From Trichoplax adhaerens (lineage: Eukaryota > Placozoa > Uniplacotomia > Trichoplacea > Trichoplacidae), in assembly GCF_000150275.1 (NCBI RefSeq), contig NW_002060945.1:9383650-9447649 (forward strand): DNA of 64,000 nucleotides. Direction: 5' to 3'. The notes under the pieces are model-generated. The model saw nothing but the letters and a program-made list of their open reading frames with translations. It was not told where the DNA came from and searched no databases. A program made the position numbers and the translations under genes. Shown piece by piece: positions 13,601-25,700 of this stretch; position 1 is the first letter of the stretch; each line of letters starts with the position of its first letter.

Positions 13601-15127
13601 AAATTTTTATAATTAACGACTTTCTTAACTTTGAATATCGTACAACCCCAAAACTTTAGTGCTATCGATCAAAATCAAGTTGATACACTACCTGAAGAAG
13701 TTATCAGACGCTTTCCGATTGAAATTATAAATTCTGACAACCCACTCTTAAATCAAGATATTAAATGTAGAATTTGTATGCTGCCATTTCAAATTCGTCA
13801 ATACGTACGAAAACTTCCATGTAGACATAAGGTAAAATTTTACTCTTCTTGTTAATTGTTTCTGGCATACACATATTGCCATATTTAAGTATAATTCCCG
13901 TAGGTAATCAATATCTTCTTTTCATCAATACAGTTTCATGTTCAGTGTATAGACCATTGGTTAATGCATGAAAGATCATCATGTCCTATAGATGGCGAAA
14001 TTATAAACCCTGTCCTCGATGGAGCTACTAGTATTGGTAGATGTAACCGTAACAATCGACGTAAAGCAGGACATCATCATAATCGTGGCCAAAGACATCA
14101 TCGTCAAGGTCTGCTAGGCAACTATTAATGATTAATTATTATAATTGCATAGATAACAGATGTATGATCATTTTAATAACTAGATCCAATAGAAGCTCCA
14201 TCTTTAGCAGTAACCGCCGTTCAAATTAATCAATCTGGGACGGATTCTAATCAACTACAAAGGCACCGAGCTGAAAATCTATCTCATGAACATGCATTTC
14301 ATCAGCGCAGCGTTGTTCATCGCCATCGAAATAGAGATCACAGTGTAAGGCCAGATACCGATTTAGATTTTACCTTAAGTGGAGCGGGTTTACAAATATC
14401 AGATACCGGGTAAGCAATTAGTGTCGATATGGTAGCTCATATGATTTAAAATTGAACGCTAACCGAAAGTTATATAAAATTGTACAGGCCACATCGTGAT
14501 AATGATCTCATTCAAGTTAGACATGATAAAAAAATGTCTCGGCCGCCGTTATATCCAAAACATAAGGAGAAATATGGCTCCTCTAAGCCTTTACAACGAG
14601 CCGGTAATATGGCCGTTGTAGCACAAGGGGTAGCAACATCGATTGAACATAACCAAAACACCTTATCATCAAATAATAGTAGAAGTTTTAGTGCAGAAGA
14701 TCGCCAAAAAAACAATCGCAAATCTTCATTAACAAGAAAGCTTAGAAAGGTATCTCAGTTGTAAATATAGGGCTGTAAGCAGATTCTAAACTACACATTC
14801 TTTCGTTTCTTTACTATTTATAGACTGGTCAGTTTCATAATAATCTGCGTCTTTTTATTCTTCTAGACAACATCATTAACATCGTTAACGGCACCTGGTT
14901 TACCTTCAGTACATGGAAATAGAGTAAGCCGCAGTGATGAAGGATCAAAGGCAATAATAAATACTACTACTAGTGGTGAATTAACGCGATCTAATAATCG
15001 AGTTCATAAAGGCTTAGCCATTGCTACGGTTATGAAGGTCAATCAAACAAGTATGACTGCTAGTAATAATACTAATCAAGACAACGGTGCAGCAGGACAA
15101 AAGAGACTAATCTTACCTCCAATTTAA
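10675..15127 (+). CDS. ZSWIM2: ZSWIM2-like E3 ubiquitin ligase (SWIM, RING, ZZ, RING)
   Basis: Thirteen exons join in frame to 679 residues: 10675-10824, 11294-11370, 12012-12052, 12187-12406, 12513-12633, 12915-13036, 13150-13234, 13367-13494, 13660-13831, 13934-14108, 14184-14409, 14488-14749 and 14867-15127. Domain order is an N-terminal block with TGPTGFVIKED, a SWIM zinc finger (C59, C61, C71, H73), a first RING (about 145-198, CPICQEE to CPLCRED), a ZZ finger (about 230-270), a RING-H2 (about 351-392, CRICMLPF to CPIDGEI), and a basic, Ser/Asn-rich tail. This order and local sequence match vertebrate ZSWIM2 (633 residues in human), a testis-enriched self-ubiquitinating ligase. As in human, the last RING ligand position reads CPID. 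Exon 4 is best joined at the TATAG before 12187, because the closer TTTCAG breaks the frame. The exon 10 donor (GTCTGC) is weak. The tail is poorly conserved. Confidence 0.93.
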
Positions 15128-16802
15128 TTGGTTATATTAATAGTATTATTCTGTATTTAATAACTGTAATATAAATATGTAAAAGTAAAAGTCAGATGCA
15201 AACGTTATTAATGCGGGAGAAAGATATAAAAGATATTGATTAATTCTACTAACACTTGTAAAAATTTTGTACTCAATTGTACTCAATAGACTGAGAATAA
15301 TCGATATCACGTAATTAAAATAACTTCTATACCCAATTAGATGATTCAGTCAAGTAACTTCGAATACATATAGTGTATGACATATTTTCTCTTAGTGACT
15401 AATTAATTTATATATATATATGTAATATAATTGAGTTAATTTTTATTCAATTTTATATTAGCTGTAAATTTGACATTGATTTATAGTTCGTTATTATGAT
15501 CTTAATAACAGCAACAGTCTATCGCATTTGTTGCAATAAGATATTCCCAAATGGGATACTTGTATGCGATAAGTATATATTGTAAAAATGCAGTTGTATA
15601 CTATGATATAATCATACATCAACTTTAATTATCTTTTTCATTCCTATCATTTATTACATGAATCAACATCATGTTACCTTATGATGATTGGATTTATTAT
15701 TTTATTTTAAATTCAGGCAACGTGCCTGTATTTCGACTTTTAATGTACTGTAATCCTAATTATATATGTTACAGTATATTAAATTATTTTATTATCGTAT
15801 ATGTTATATAGGTATTTATTTCAAATTAAATTTTATATTTAGCTTAATTTACTTTATCGATTTTATAATGAAAGATAAGATGGACTACATTCATGTCACT
15901 CATAATTGAGTTGTCGATATACCTTACATCAATCAGTACTATGACAAACAAAATTCGATCGTCGGGTCACAATCTATAACAAACATGTCGTATATTGGGA
16001 TTAGAATCTATAATTAATGTGTTGGTAGCATAGTTATCAACGAGCTGGTGGGGTTTCGATATGTTAAACTACTATAGTACTAACCTATAATTACAATAGT
16101 GTAAATCACAAATTTACAACTAATATAGAGCTACTGCACATTGCACTATACAGTAAAGTAAAAAGCACAAGTATAGTAAGCGAAATATGACGGGTTAAGG
16201 ATCTACTAGTACGTATAATAATACAGTATGCATAGTACGTACGCGCCCTTATTAGTATGTTTTCGTCCAGTGGCAAACAGTGTTCTAGTCGAATCCAGTC
16301 AATTTATTGTATTGTACGATGATGTATGAGTAGTTAACAATTTTCCAATTAGTACAACTGGGCATTTATTGTTAGTTACTTACTTAATTACCTCTATTGT
16401 ACTGTATGTTTATGTTTATTCGTAGAAGTGTTCGGTACATAACGAAATTCTTCATCTAGCCGCAGACCTGTAGTAATTGCTATATTTCTATTAAATGTAT
16501 GTATTACATTGTGTCATCGAATAGTCTTTAAGGGTTGCTAACTTAAGATTTAGCATTCATAATTACGAGAAATTTTCTATTAGCACATTCTACTAATATC
16601 ATCAGCCTGTCATTCAGTCAGTCACAAGAAACGAAAAGTCCAATAAATTAAAACATTTGTAATCGATTATTTATAATATTTCATCTCCAAGCAACATAAC
16701 ATATAAGCAAACGCCCAGTAATATGAATTAATTTATAAATTCTACCAAAATCTAAAATAAGGTGAAGAATAGACAGTAATCGTTGCAATAAGTTTATAAA
16801 CC
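15128..16802. other. intergenic, no gene recognised
   Basis: This interval lies between two plus-strand genes. It is AT-rich with scattered TACAGTA/GTACGTAC words near 16.2-16.4 kb. There is no convincing coding exon and no canonical AATAAA close to the ZSWIM2 stop. Confidence 0.5.
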
Positions 16803-18777
16803 ATGGCTTACGGACCAAAGGCAGCCATCGATGACTACTTTGAATACACAAGGTGCGTTCAATGGTAACTAAGTTCATTTTAAACAAATTTAAACTAACC
16901 GTTTGTAATGAGAATATCTGTTAAAGTAGCCTGATTTCTAAATTTTAATGTTTTATGCCATAAAATAGCTATAACTATTAATAGCAGCTAGTCTATTTTT
17001 TAACGATATCTAACTCTTTGACCTATCATCATCAATTCTAAATCCAAGTACAAATCCTTTTAAAATTACATAAACATAAAATTTCAGTTTATCGTTTAAA
17101 AAGCTATATACAGTAGTTACTAGGATAAGTCAGCATGAAGCAATTACTTAGAGCGTTTGTATCCTTTCTAAGCCAATGGAAGCTCTAAGCAAGTCATTAT
17201 AACAAGTATAAGAAACAAAGTAAAATTTACAATTTCGATATATTTTAGTCATTGCAAATTGTTAATGAACTGTCGTTATAAGAGAAAGGCATTAAGCGAA
17301 ATAACAATATAGACTTAAGCTGTATATACGAATAGATGAACCGTTCCATTAGAAACGAGTTTCAGAAGTTAATACATTTATGTATCGTTTCTTGTGTCCA
17401 TTCCACTTCCATAGAATTGTAGGTGATGACGATGGTGGCAAGTTGTTTACACCTCAGGAGTACGAGAAATATAAAAAAAGAGTTCTACCTATACGTGCTA
17501 AAAATCGGTTATACGTGAGTTGGACTTCCCCTACTGGCATCGATTGTAAATTGATTGGTCCAGAAACACCATGTTTTTGTACACATAGGTCAGAACAACA
17601 CTCATCGTTGCTAACATTGGTTGCAATCTATTACTTTTATCATCGTGTTATGCTGTATCCTTTCCTCCTTCAATTTAGACATAAGGATTGTCAATAAATA
17701 TTACAGCAGATCCTGAATTAGTTTTGAACTGACGACTATCCAATCTATTCTAGATATAAACAACATAAGACCGATTTTGAAGTTATTCCATCTGAACGAC
17801 CAATTGCGATGCCATGCCGAGCAAAAGGATGTTTGTGTAAATCATATCATTACATTCCCGCAATGGGCTCACAGCACATAAAGTGTAGCGCTTGCAAGCA
17901 TCCATCGAATGAACATTCACCTAAATCTCCGTACAAGTGTGCCAGGAGCAACTGTGGTAGCAAACAATGTCAAGGTAAATAATATCACGGAACAAGTTAT
18001 GCCGGATGACCAAATTTAGAAATATACTTTAATTAATTAGCCTCCTCTTTATGATGACTTAAAGCGGATAAATGATATTTATAAATATTATAATTAATCA
18101 TTACATGCTGCAAAAAGAAAACGACAAGTAAGTTTACGTTAGTACACATCTTTGAAGATCAGATACTACTTTCAATACTACATTTCAGACCACTAACTAT
18201 TGTCGGTATTAATATACTATTCCCATTTATAGCCTGATTTTCTGTAGGATATTAGCTTTACAGTATTTGGTACCTTTCAATTTAGTACTAGTTACAATAA
18301 ACGAATAACTTGTCGAGAATCAGCTCAGAGATAAATTTCAATTGTTGATTAATTTAGGATTTAAAACTTCCTATACATGCTTGTGTGGTGAACTCGCTAA
18401 TAAACATCAGACAATTATTGAAACCAAAGAGGAAAGAGAAAATCGTGGCCACCCTGTTAGTAAAGACGACGTTCCGTATATTGCTATGGGAGGTTTAACA
18501 GGTAATAGAACTAATATTAGATTAATTTCAGTGGCCAAAACAATTCTCTACTATATTACTAAAATACATCCTAATATTCCTAGGATTTAGCTCTTTAGCT
18601 GAAGGGTATATACGATGCGATCCAAGTGGTGCTGGTCAAATTTCAAAGGAGCAATTAAATCAACCTATTACTTCAAGCGATCATCCTTTTCTTAGGACTT
18701 ACGGCATCCCACCTATGAATAAAATAAAAGCTAAATCTGGCAAATCGTCAACTTGTAAACTTGTCAAAAAACAGTAA
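16803..18777 (+). CDS. FAM221A: FAM221A family protein
   Basis: Five exons join in frame to 260 residues: 16803-16852, 17415-17588, 17754-17974, 18358-18501 and 18584-18777. The N-terminus (MAYGPKAAIDDYFEYTR) leads into the family block IVGDDDGGKLFTPQEYEKYK, then VSWTSPTGIDCKLIGPETPC followed by FCTHR. A cysteine/histidine-rich middle follows (CRAKGCLCKSYHYIP, CSACKHPSNEH, CARSNCGSKQCQG, CLCGE), then VPYIAMGGLTGFSSLAEGY. This is the human FAM221A pattern over its full length; human is 298 residues and has a longer tail. The molecular function of the family is not established. The many paired cysteines suggest metal binding, which is inference. It converges with the giant gene, with 0.95 kb between the stop codons. 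Confidence 0.93.
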
Positions 18778-19731
18778 ATTCAAACCTCATAATTCGAACT
18801 AATTATAAATAACGAGGCAGATATTACTATATCGTTTTCCAATTCGTAAAGATCGAATGCATACTAAATTCTTCTACAGTCATCACAATTATATTCATTA
18901 GTTTATTAATGCAAAACAGAAGAATAAGTTTATTTTGGATTAAACATATAACAATTCTATTCCTATCTGCTAGGCTAGATTTATATGTTTTTTTTACATT
19001 GTACGCAATCTTTATTAAATAATAATAACATTAATGGAATTTCCGCATTCCTTTTCTAGGAAAATTTAATGTAGAAAGTTTTAAAACCGTAATTACTAAT
19101 AAGTACTGGTGCAATTACGTCTATTATAGCTGATAGACAATAAATGTTGTGGAAGGTTAATAATAATAACGCAATGATACAGCAATCATGACATTTACCC
19201 ACTAGATATTTGCTATACGTAAACCGTTTCATTCTCATTTTTACAAAGCTATTTCTCTTCTGTACAGCGTACAATTTTAGTAAAATCTTTACGTTGTTTA
19301 GTAGGACAGATATCAAAGACACAAAGATATACTGTGTCGCTGTCAGGTAAACGATCGGCTCCTCAAATCAGAGTACAGAAGAACTTACTAATCCATCTTA
19401 TAAATTAGTCAGCGATTTGTAAGCAGATAAAACACCATTTACAAATTTTAAGCTACCATTCTGGGTTTCAAAACCTTTTTCTCTTACCAGGATGCTGAAC
19501 ATATTAAGATATACGACATTTAGCAATGAATTTTCCATGCTTTCTTTTGAAAAGCGTAACTATGGAAGACTACTTTTACTAACCTCTAACGAAGTCTAAT
19601 GATGTAATACCAGCTTAACTATAATACAAGGAAGTCCAATTAAAAATGATAGGCTGAAGATGTCGGTGGTAGCTTTACTGTTAAATTAAAATCTAAATGT
19701 ACTTGCCGATACAAAATTGTTAATTTTCTGA
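18778..19731. other. convergent 3' interval
   Basis: This holds the 3' flanks of FAM221A (plus) and the giant gene (minus). TTTATT at 19011-19016 reads AATAAA on the minus strand and is a candidate poly(A) signal for the giant gene, about 0.7 kb past its stop. An 88-codon minus-strand open frame at 19056-19322 is hydrophobic, without splice or domain support, and is not called. Confidence 0.45.
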
Positions 19732-22700
19732 TTAGGTTATTACGCATTGTTGATCTTCTAACGACTCAGCCGTTTTCATATAAGCGATAGTCTGAATTAA
19801 TTGAACAAATGCAAGTTCAGTTTTAGAGTACGTTGTTGCCGATGTTTCAATATATCGATGTTGAAATGAACTCGCCAATAATTCACCTTCTTGAAAGGTA
19901 ATTTGCCGTTTGTAGCTTTTTGCATCATTCTTATTACCAACAATAATACAAGGAAAATCGGTTCCAGTCACTTGGCTTAAACTTTGATAGTAATTACCAA
20001 TATCGTCAAATGATTGCCAGTCGTCAACGGAAAATACTAACATTACACCATCAATATCCTGTAAAATCGATTGGTAGCTAGATAGTGCTGAGTTTGCTGC
20101 TAATTTACTAACAATTATCTTTAATTTGATCGAGTACTGACCAAATTTTAGTATCTTTTTAAATTGACTGGATCTATATGAGCTTCTGTCAGGTGGATAA
20201 CGTTTTTTACAATACTGACATGCTATTGCAGTCTTACCGACATTTGAATGACCAAACAAGACAATCTTAACTGGATTTTTAGGTATGCTCGTTTTATGCG
20301 AGCTTTTTGATAACGATCTGATCCGATGATTTAAATGCTTTAATTTTATACGAAAAGATTCACTTTCACCGCTCGTATTGTCTCCGTCCGGATCACTGTC
20401 AGATAGAAGGTTAAAATTAGATTCTAAGTAAACAGATGAACGCTCATCACAGCTATCTGTATCTTCATAGTGAGAAAGACGTATATGGGCCTCATCTTGA
20501 ACGTTTTTAGCATATGCTGAATCTACAGAACTGGTAGCGTGTGTATTTGCGTTAAGGTATTCGGATTCCTTACAAATTGAAGCAACTTTCTCTTGTTCCT
20601 CTATATCATAACGAGAAGAGTGTGCATTCGGATCCTCTCTATCTGAGAGAGTAAATTCTGATCCTACGTAAGTTGGGGTTATTTCATTATGGCTCACAAC
20701 ATTCTTGCGAGACGAAAGCTCTTCTGAATCGTCATGGAGAGCAATACCGGTTGACTCTTGGTTCAGTGGAATGCTTCTATATAGGCAATCTCGATCAATG
20801 TTATCTTCTTGCAAAGGAGTATATTCACGTCCAGTGTCCTCTTCACATATTGAGCTAGCTGTCGATTCTAGACTATTTGATAGATTTACGTGCAGGACAG
20901 TTTCAATCAGGGGAATATTATCATTACAGTTAGATGAATGGTGGTTACAATCCATTTCATTGAGTAATGCCGGAAAAGTAGATTGAGACTGATTTCCTGA
21001 TTGATAATTCGCGACTGACGGATCCGACAAGGATAAATTCAATATTCCAGGACTCTTTTGATCTTCAATCGATAAACTTTCCATGCTATAAAACGTGATT
21101 TGGCTTTCATCTGATTGATGGTCGATTTTATTCATAGACTGATGAAGTTCATCCAAAGCTACATTGTTTGCACTATAATACAACCGTTTAGCATAAATTT
21201 CAGATTTGTCGAAACCTTCAATTTGATTTTGGTACTTTATTGAAATGTTATCCATGCTATAAAACGTAAGTTTTTCAAGATGCAAGGAACCATTATTATC
21301 ATCATGATTATATATGATTTCCGTTTCTGAAAAACGGCGTCTCGGCCGAAGTTTATGGGTGTCACGCGCTTCCATACTTGCAAAACTGGTGTTTGAATAG
21401 GACTTTAAATTATCAGCAATCACTTCCTGAATTTCTTCGGACACAATGCTTCCAACTGAACTACAATCCAATTGATAGGATTCATCCTTATTACTGAAGC
21501 TATCACGAATCTCGTGTAGACTTTCATTGAAGCAGGCATTAGCTGTTAATTCAATTGTATAGCTCTCACAAATTTCATCTTTAATTTTATTGTCAGTTAG
21601 TTTAGATGTTAACTCCGGAATACCACCAGCGTTGCCATCCTTTCCAAATTTTGCTCCATCCAAATTAGACGTAAACCTTTCACTCTTATCGTCACACGCA
21701 TTTTGTCTTATCAAACTTTCTGAGGAATCTACTAAGCTATAATCAGGTTCTTGACAAGTTTTTTCAACTTCCATTTCGACTATGCTAGCCTTTAGCTGAC
21801 GTTTGATATCTTTCCGAATATCTTCTACAGATTCATGTTTAGTTGAATTATAAAGTAACGTACTAATATCGTTCCCAACAATTTTCTCTCCACTGTCTTC
21901 TCCAAAAACCTCAGTATTTTCGTAATTATCATCTTCCTTACAGGTTTGATAGCCAATAACAGCTTCGGCTGTGCTCAAGTGAAACTTACAGTTATCGTCA
22001 CCGTCATTGCTTTCCTTGATCTTTGCTCTGGACGAGGAAGTTGACAATATGCTATGGCCGTCATAATCATTATTTCCAACTAATTCAATTTCTTGATTAC
22101 AATTATCTTCCTCGCTAATCTCCTCTGTAAACTTACCAAGATTTATTATAATATCTTTCGGTGTCAAGCTATCACTTTCATCTCGTATTTTCTTACCAAC
22201 TTTCTCTGGGTTTGAATTTGTCAAGCGTGTGAATCTGTCATTCTTATAAATGTCCGTAACTGTCTCATTATCTGTCAAGTTTACAGATGGTTTGATGTGA
22301 TCTAAACAAGCATATCCTAATGCACCCTTATCATTATGAATTTGTAAATCTTGTTCTAGCCTTAATTTATTGCATTTATTCTCGTAACAAATACCTACAA
22401 ACTTAGAATTCTCCTTCTCTATTCTAGAAAGAATAGTTCGAACAGCATCTACTTGGTCTATTCTTAATTGCTTTAACTTTTCCTGATAAGTATTTCGTAA
22501 GAATTCCGTTCCTTTTCTAGCTTTGGAATTGAAGCTTTGTAAAATACTCTCTTGTTCTATCCCTACAGTCTCTAGCTTCTTGCTACAATTATCACCGGCA
22601 GCTTCCTTTTCTTTTTCAAGTATTGCGTATAATTTCTGGATTATATTTTCCTGTTCTAACCTTAATTGACTCAACTCACCTTCATAGAAATGCACAGAAA

Positions 22701-25700
22701 ATTTCCATACTTTTCTAGGTTGATAACTTATATTATTGTTCTTATATTCTTGTTCGATTCCCAACCGATTTAGGTTTCCACTGCAGTCACTGCCATCGTT
22801 TTCTTCTGGAAAGGTAAAATGCAATTTTTCGATGTCATATCTGCATTCTTGGCGAAGCCGGCTCAATTTATCTCCAGTCCGACTTATCAAAGCCTTCCAC
22901 TCCTTGCTCGAATTTGATAACAGCGTTTGCAAGATGTGATCTTGCTCAATACATAACTGATTTAATCTTTCATCATAATAACTAAGGAAATTCTCTTTCT
23001 CCTTTTTAAGCTCATAAAATAAATTCTTAACAATCTCTATTTCTTCTTTTTCAACTACATGTAGTATCTCTTGATACTGAGATATAATCGTTTCTTTCTC
23101 CGATTCGAATTGCTTATACAAGTTATCGTTGCTACGCTCGTATTCCAGTGTCTGCTGATTTAATACCTCTGCTTGTTGATTAGCCAATGCTTTCTCCCTA
23201 GCAATCAATGAGTGAATGCTTTCAATGGTCTCTATATCTCTTTGATGCTGGCTTTGTAGACTTTTTATTTCTTTCATGTACTTATAATCCATCTTTTCCA
23301 TTTCGTTTTGATGCTGGTATTGGGTATTTTTCAACTCCACTTGATAATCATTTGCATTCTTTGTCATTAAACTTTCAATTTCTTGATATTGACGATTTAA
23401 ATCGTGTACGGCGTTATCATAACTCTCTCGTAAATAAGTAATCTGATGCTGAAATTCATCATGAATGCTTCGTATTTCTTGTTGATAACAATCCTTAATG
23501 GTTTGAATTTCATGTTTATTTTTTGACTGAATTTCCCCAGTTGCTATTAGGTGTCGGTCACGGATATCTTGTAATTCCGATTGATGTTCATGCATAAGAG
23601 TATTTACGGCATTCGTTGCCTTCAGATATTTATCTTCCAATTCACAAAGCTGGCGCTGATAAGTTTCAGTTGTATGGGCTATTGTGCTTTGACGTTCATT
23701 TATGATATTTATTTCATTCCGGTATTCCATTCTGATATTTTGCAGTTCCATTCCATGCTCATTTCGGATTTGTAGGATCTCTTCTTCGTGTAAATTTTGG
23801 ATATTTATTAACTTCCTATCACATTTTACAACTTCTTGCTCCTTTTCATTGTTAACCTTATTACAATTAATAACGGCATCTCGTTCCTTTATATTATAAC
23901 TTTCACTTGATACTTCCTGTTGATACTGATGATTAGAGCTGATTATTTGCAACTCATCTCCATGCCCATCTTCGGTATTTCGCATTGTACATTCATAATT
24001 TTCATGATGCTTACTTTGAATGCATTGCAATTCTAACTGGTGTTCATTTTGAATATCCTCTATCTTTTGTAGATGACTTGCTTTCATCCGAGCTAAGCTA
24101 CTACGAAATTCTTGTTTCTCCAGCTCAGATTCATTCGCAATATTTGCTATCTGATAGCTATATTTATCTTTTAAAACTTGCACCTCTATACAATGTTTGC
24201 CCTGAATTTTTTGTAGTTCTTCTTGATGTGTATCATCAACACCTATCAGTTCCATCTGATCGTCATTTCGTACATCTTGCAACTCTTCGGTATGAATAAC
24301 AGCACAACCAGACCTATTATAATTATCATTATATTCTCCGATTAACTCTTGAATTTTTAATTCATAATTTTCAATTATATCGGATGCTTGACGTTGAGAT
24401 TCATCTCGAATCTGTTGAACCTCTGCCTTTTGTTCTCTTATTATTGATTCAATTTGTAAATTATGTTCACGAGATAAGATGTCTATCTTCTGTACTGCCT
24501 CATCTCGAACGCGTTTTACATCCTTTTGATGGGCTTCCTCTATAACTGTTAATTTTCTTCGATAGTCCTCATCTTTTAATCGAAATTTATTTTGAAGGGA
24601 TAATACTTCTTTGTCATGAGCTTCCTGTAATTGGCACAATCTTTCATCGAATATTCTCGCCTGATTGTCAATTTGTAGCTGGTGATTTTCTCTGGTTGTC
24701 GCCAATTTACCCTCATAATCTTTTTTTAAATAGTCTGATCGGTCGTCGTATGCCTTCTTCTGCTCCTCCAGCTGTAATTGATAACCATTGAAATTCATAA
24801 TTTCTCTTCCCCGAGCTTCCTGTAATTTAATCGAATAACTGCTCAAAGTTGCTTCTGACTCCTCCAATTGCTTCTGGTATTTACTTTCAACTGCAATTAG
24901 CTCTCGAGCATGATCAATATGTATTTGACCGATATTTTCTTCAAAGGCTGTTTTCTGTTCTTGTAATTGAGTTTTGTGGTTACTTTGACATACGGCCATT
25001 TCTTTATCATAAGCTTGACGAGAATGATCTAATTTAATTTTAAATGCCTTCTCTTGCGTATCGAATTTTATCTGATATACAGAATGCAAATTTGCTATTT
25101 CCTCATTTTGAGTAAGTTGCAACTGATTTAGCTTAGCATTCATTTTATCCTCTAGCTCATCCATTTTTAATTGGTAAAAACGTTGTGTTTCTACAATTTT
25201 TTCGTCTTTAGCTCGAAGTGTTTGACTTAAACCGTCTTCACATAATTTTTTTCGTTCTTTCAACTGCTGTTGATGATCATCGCGAATATTTTCAATTTCT
25301 CTTTCGTGGGATATTCGCAAATTATTTATAATATTATGCAATTCCTTCTCCTGTTCCTGTAATTGCACCTTATGAAATCCTTTCAATATCTCCATTTCCT
25401 TTATTTGAATTATTTTCAACTTATTTATTTCTTCTTCATAAACATTTTCTTGCATTTTCATTTGCATACGATAAACGTCTCGAGCCGTTGCTATGTCCAA
25501 AGAATGATTTCGACTTTGATCATTAATTCTTTCTATCAACGCTTCTCGTTGCCATTTTAGCATCTTTCGGTGGGTCTTAATTGTTTTAGCTAATTCTTCA
25601 TCATGACTCCGGTGTTTTTTCTTTAATTTATTTTCATACGTAAACTGCAGTTGCACCAATTGTAACTGTTGACTATTTTTAGCCGTAGCCATTTCTGCGC

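Noticed and set aside
19056..19322. 88-codon minus-strand hydrophobic open frame
   Set aside because: It is AT-rich, lies in the 3' flank of the giant gene, and has no family or splice evidence.
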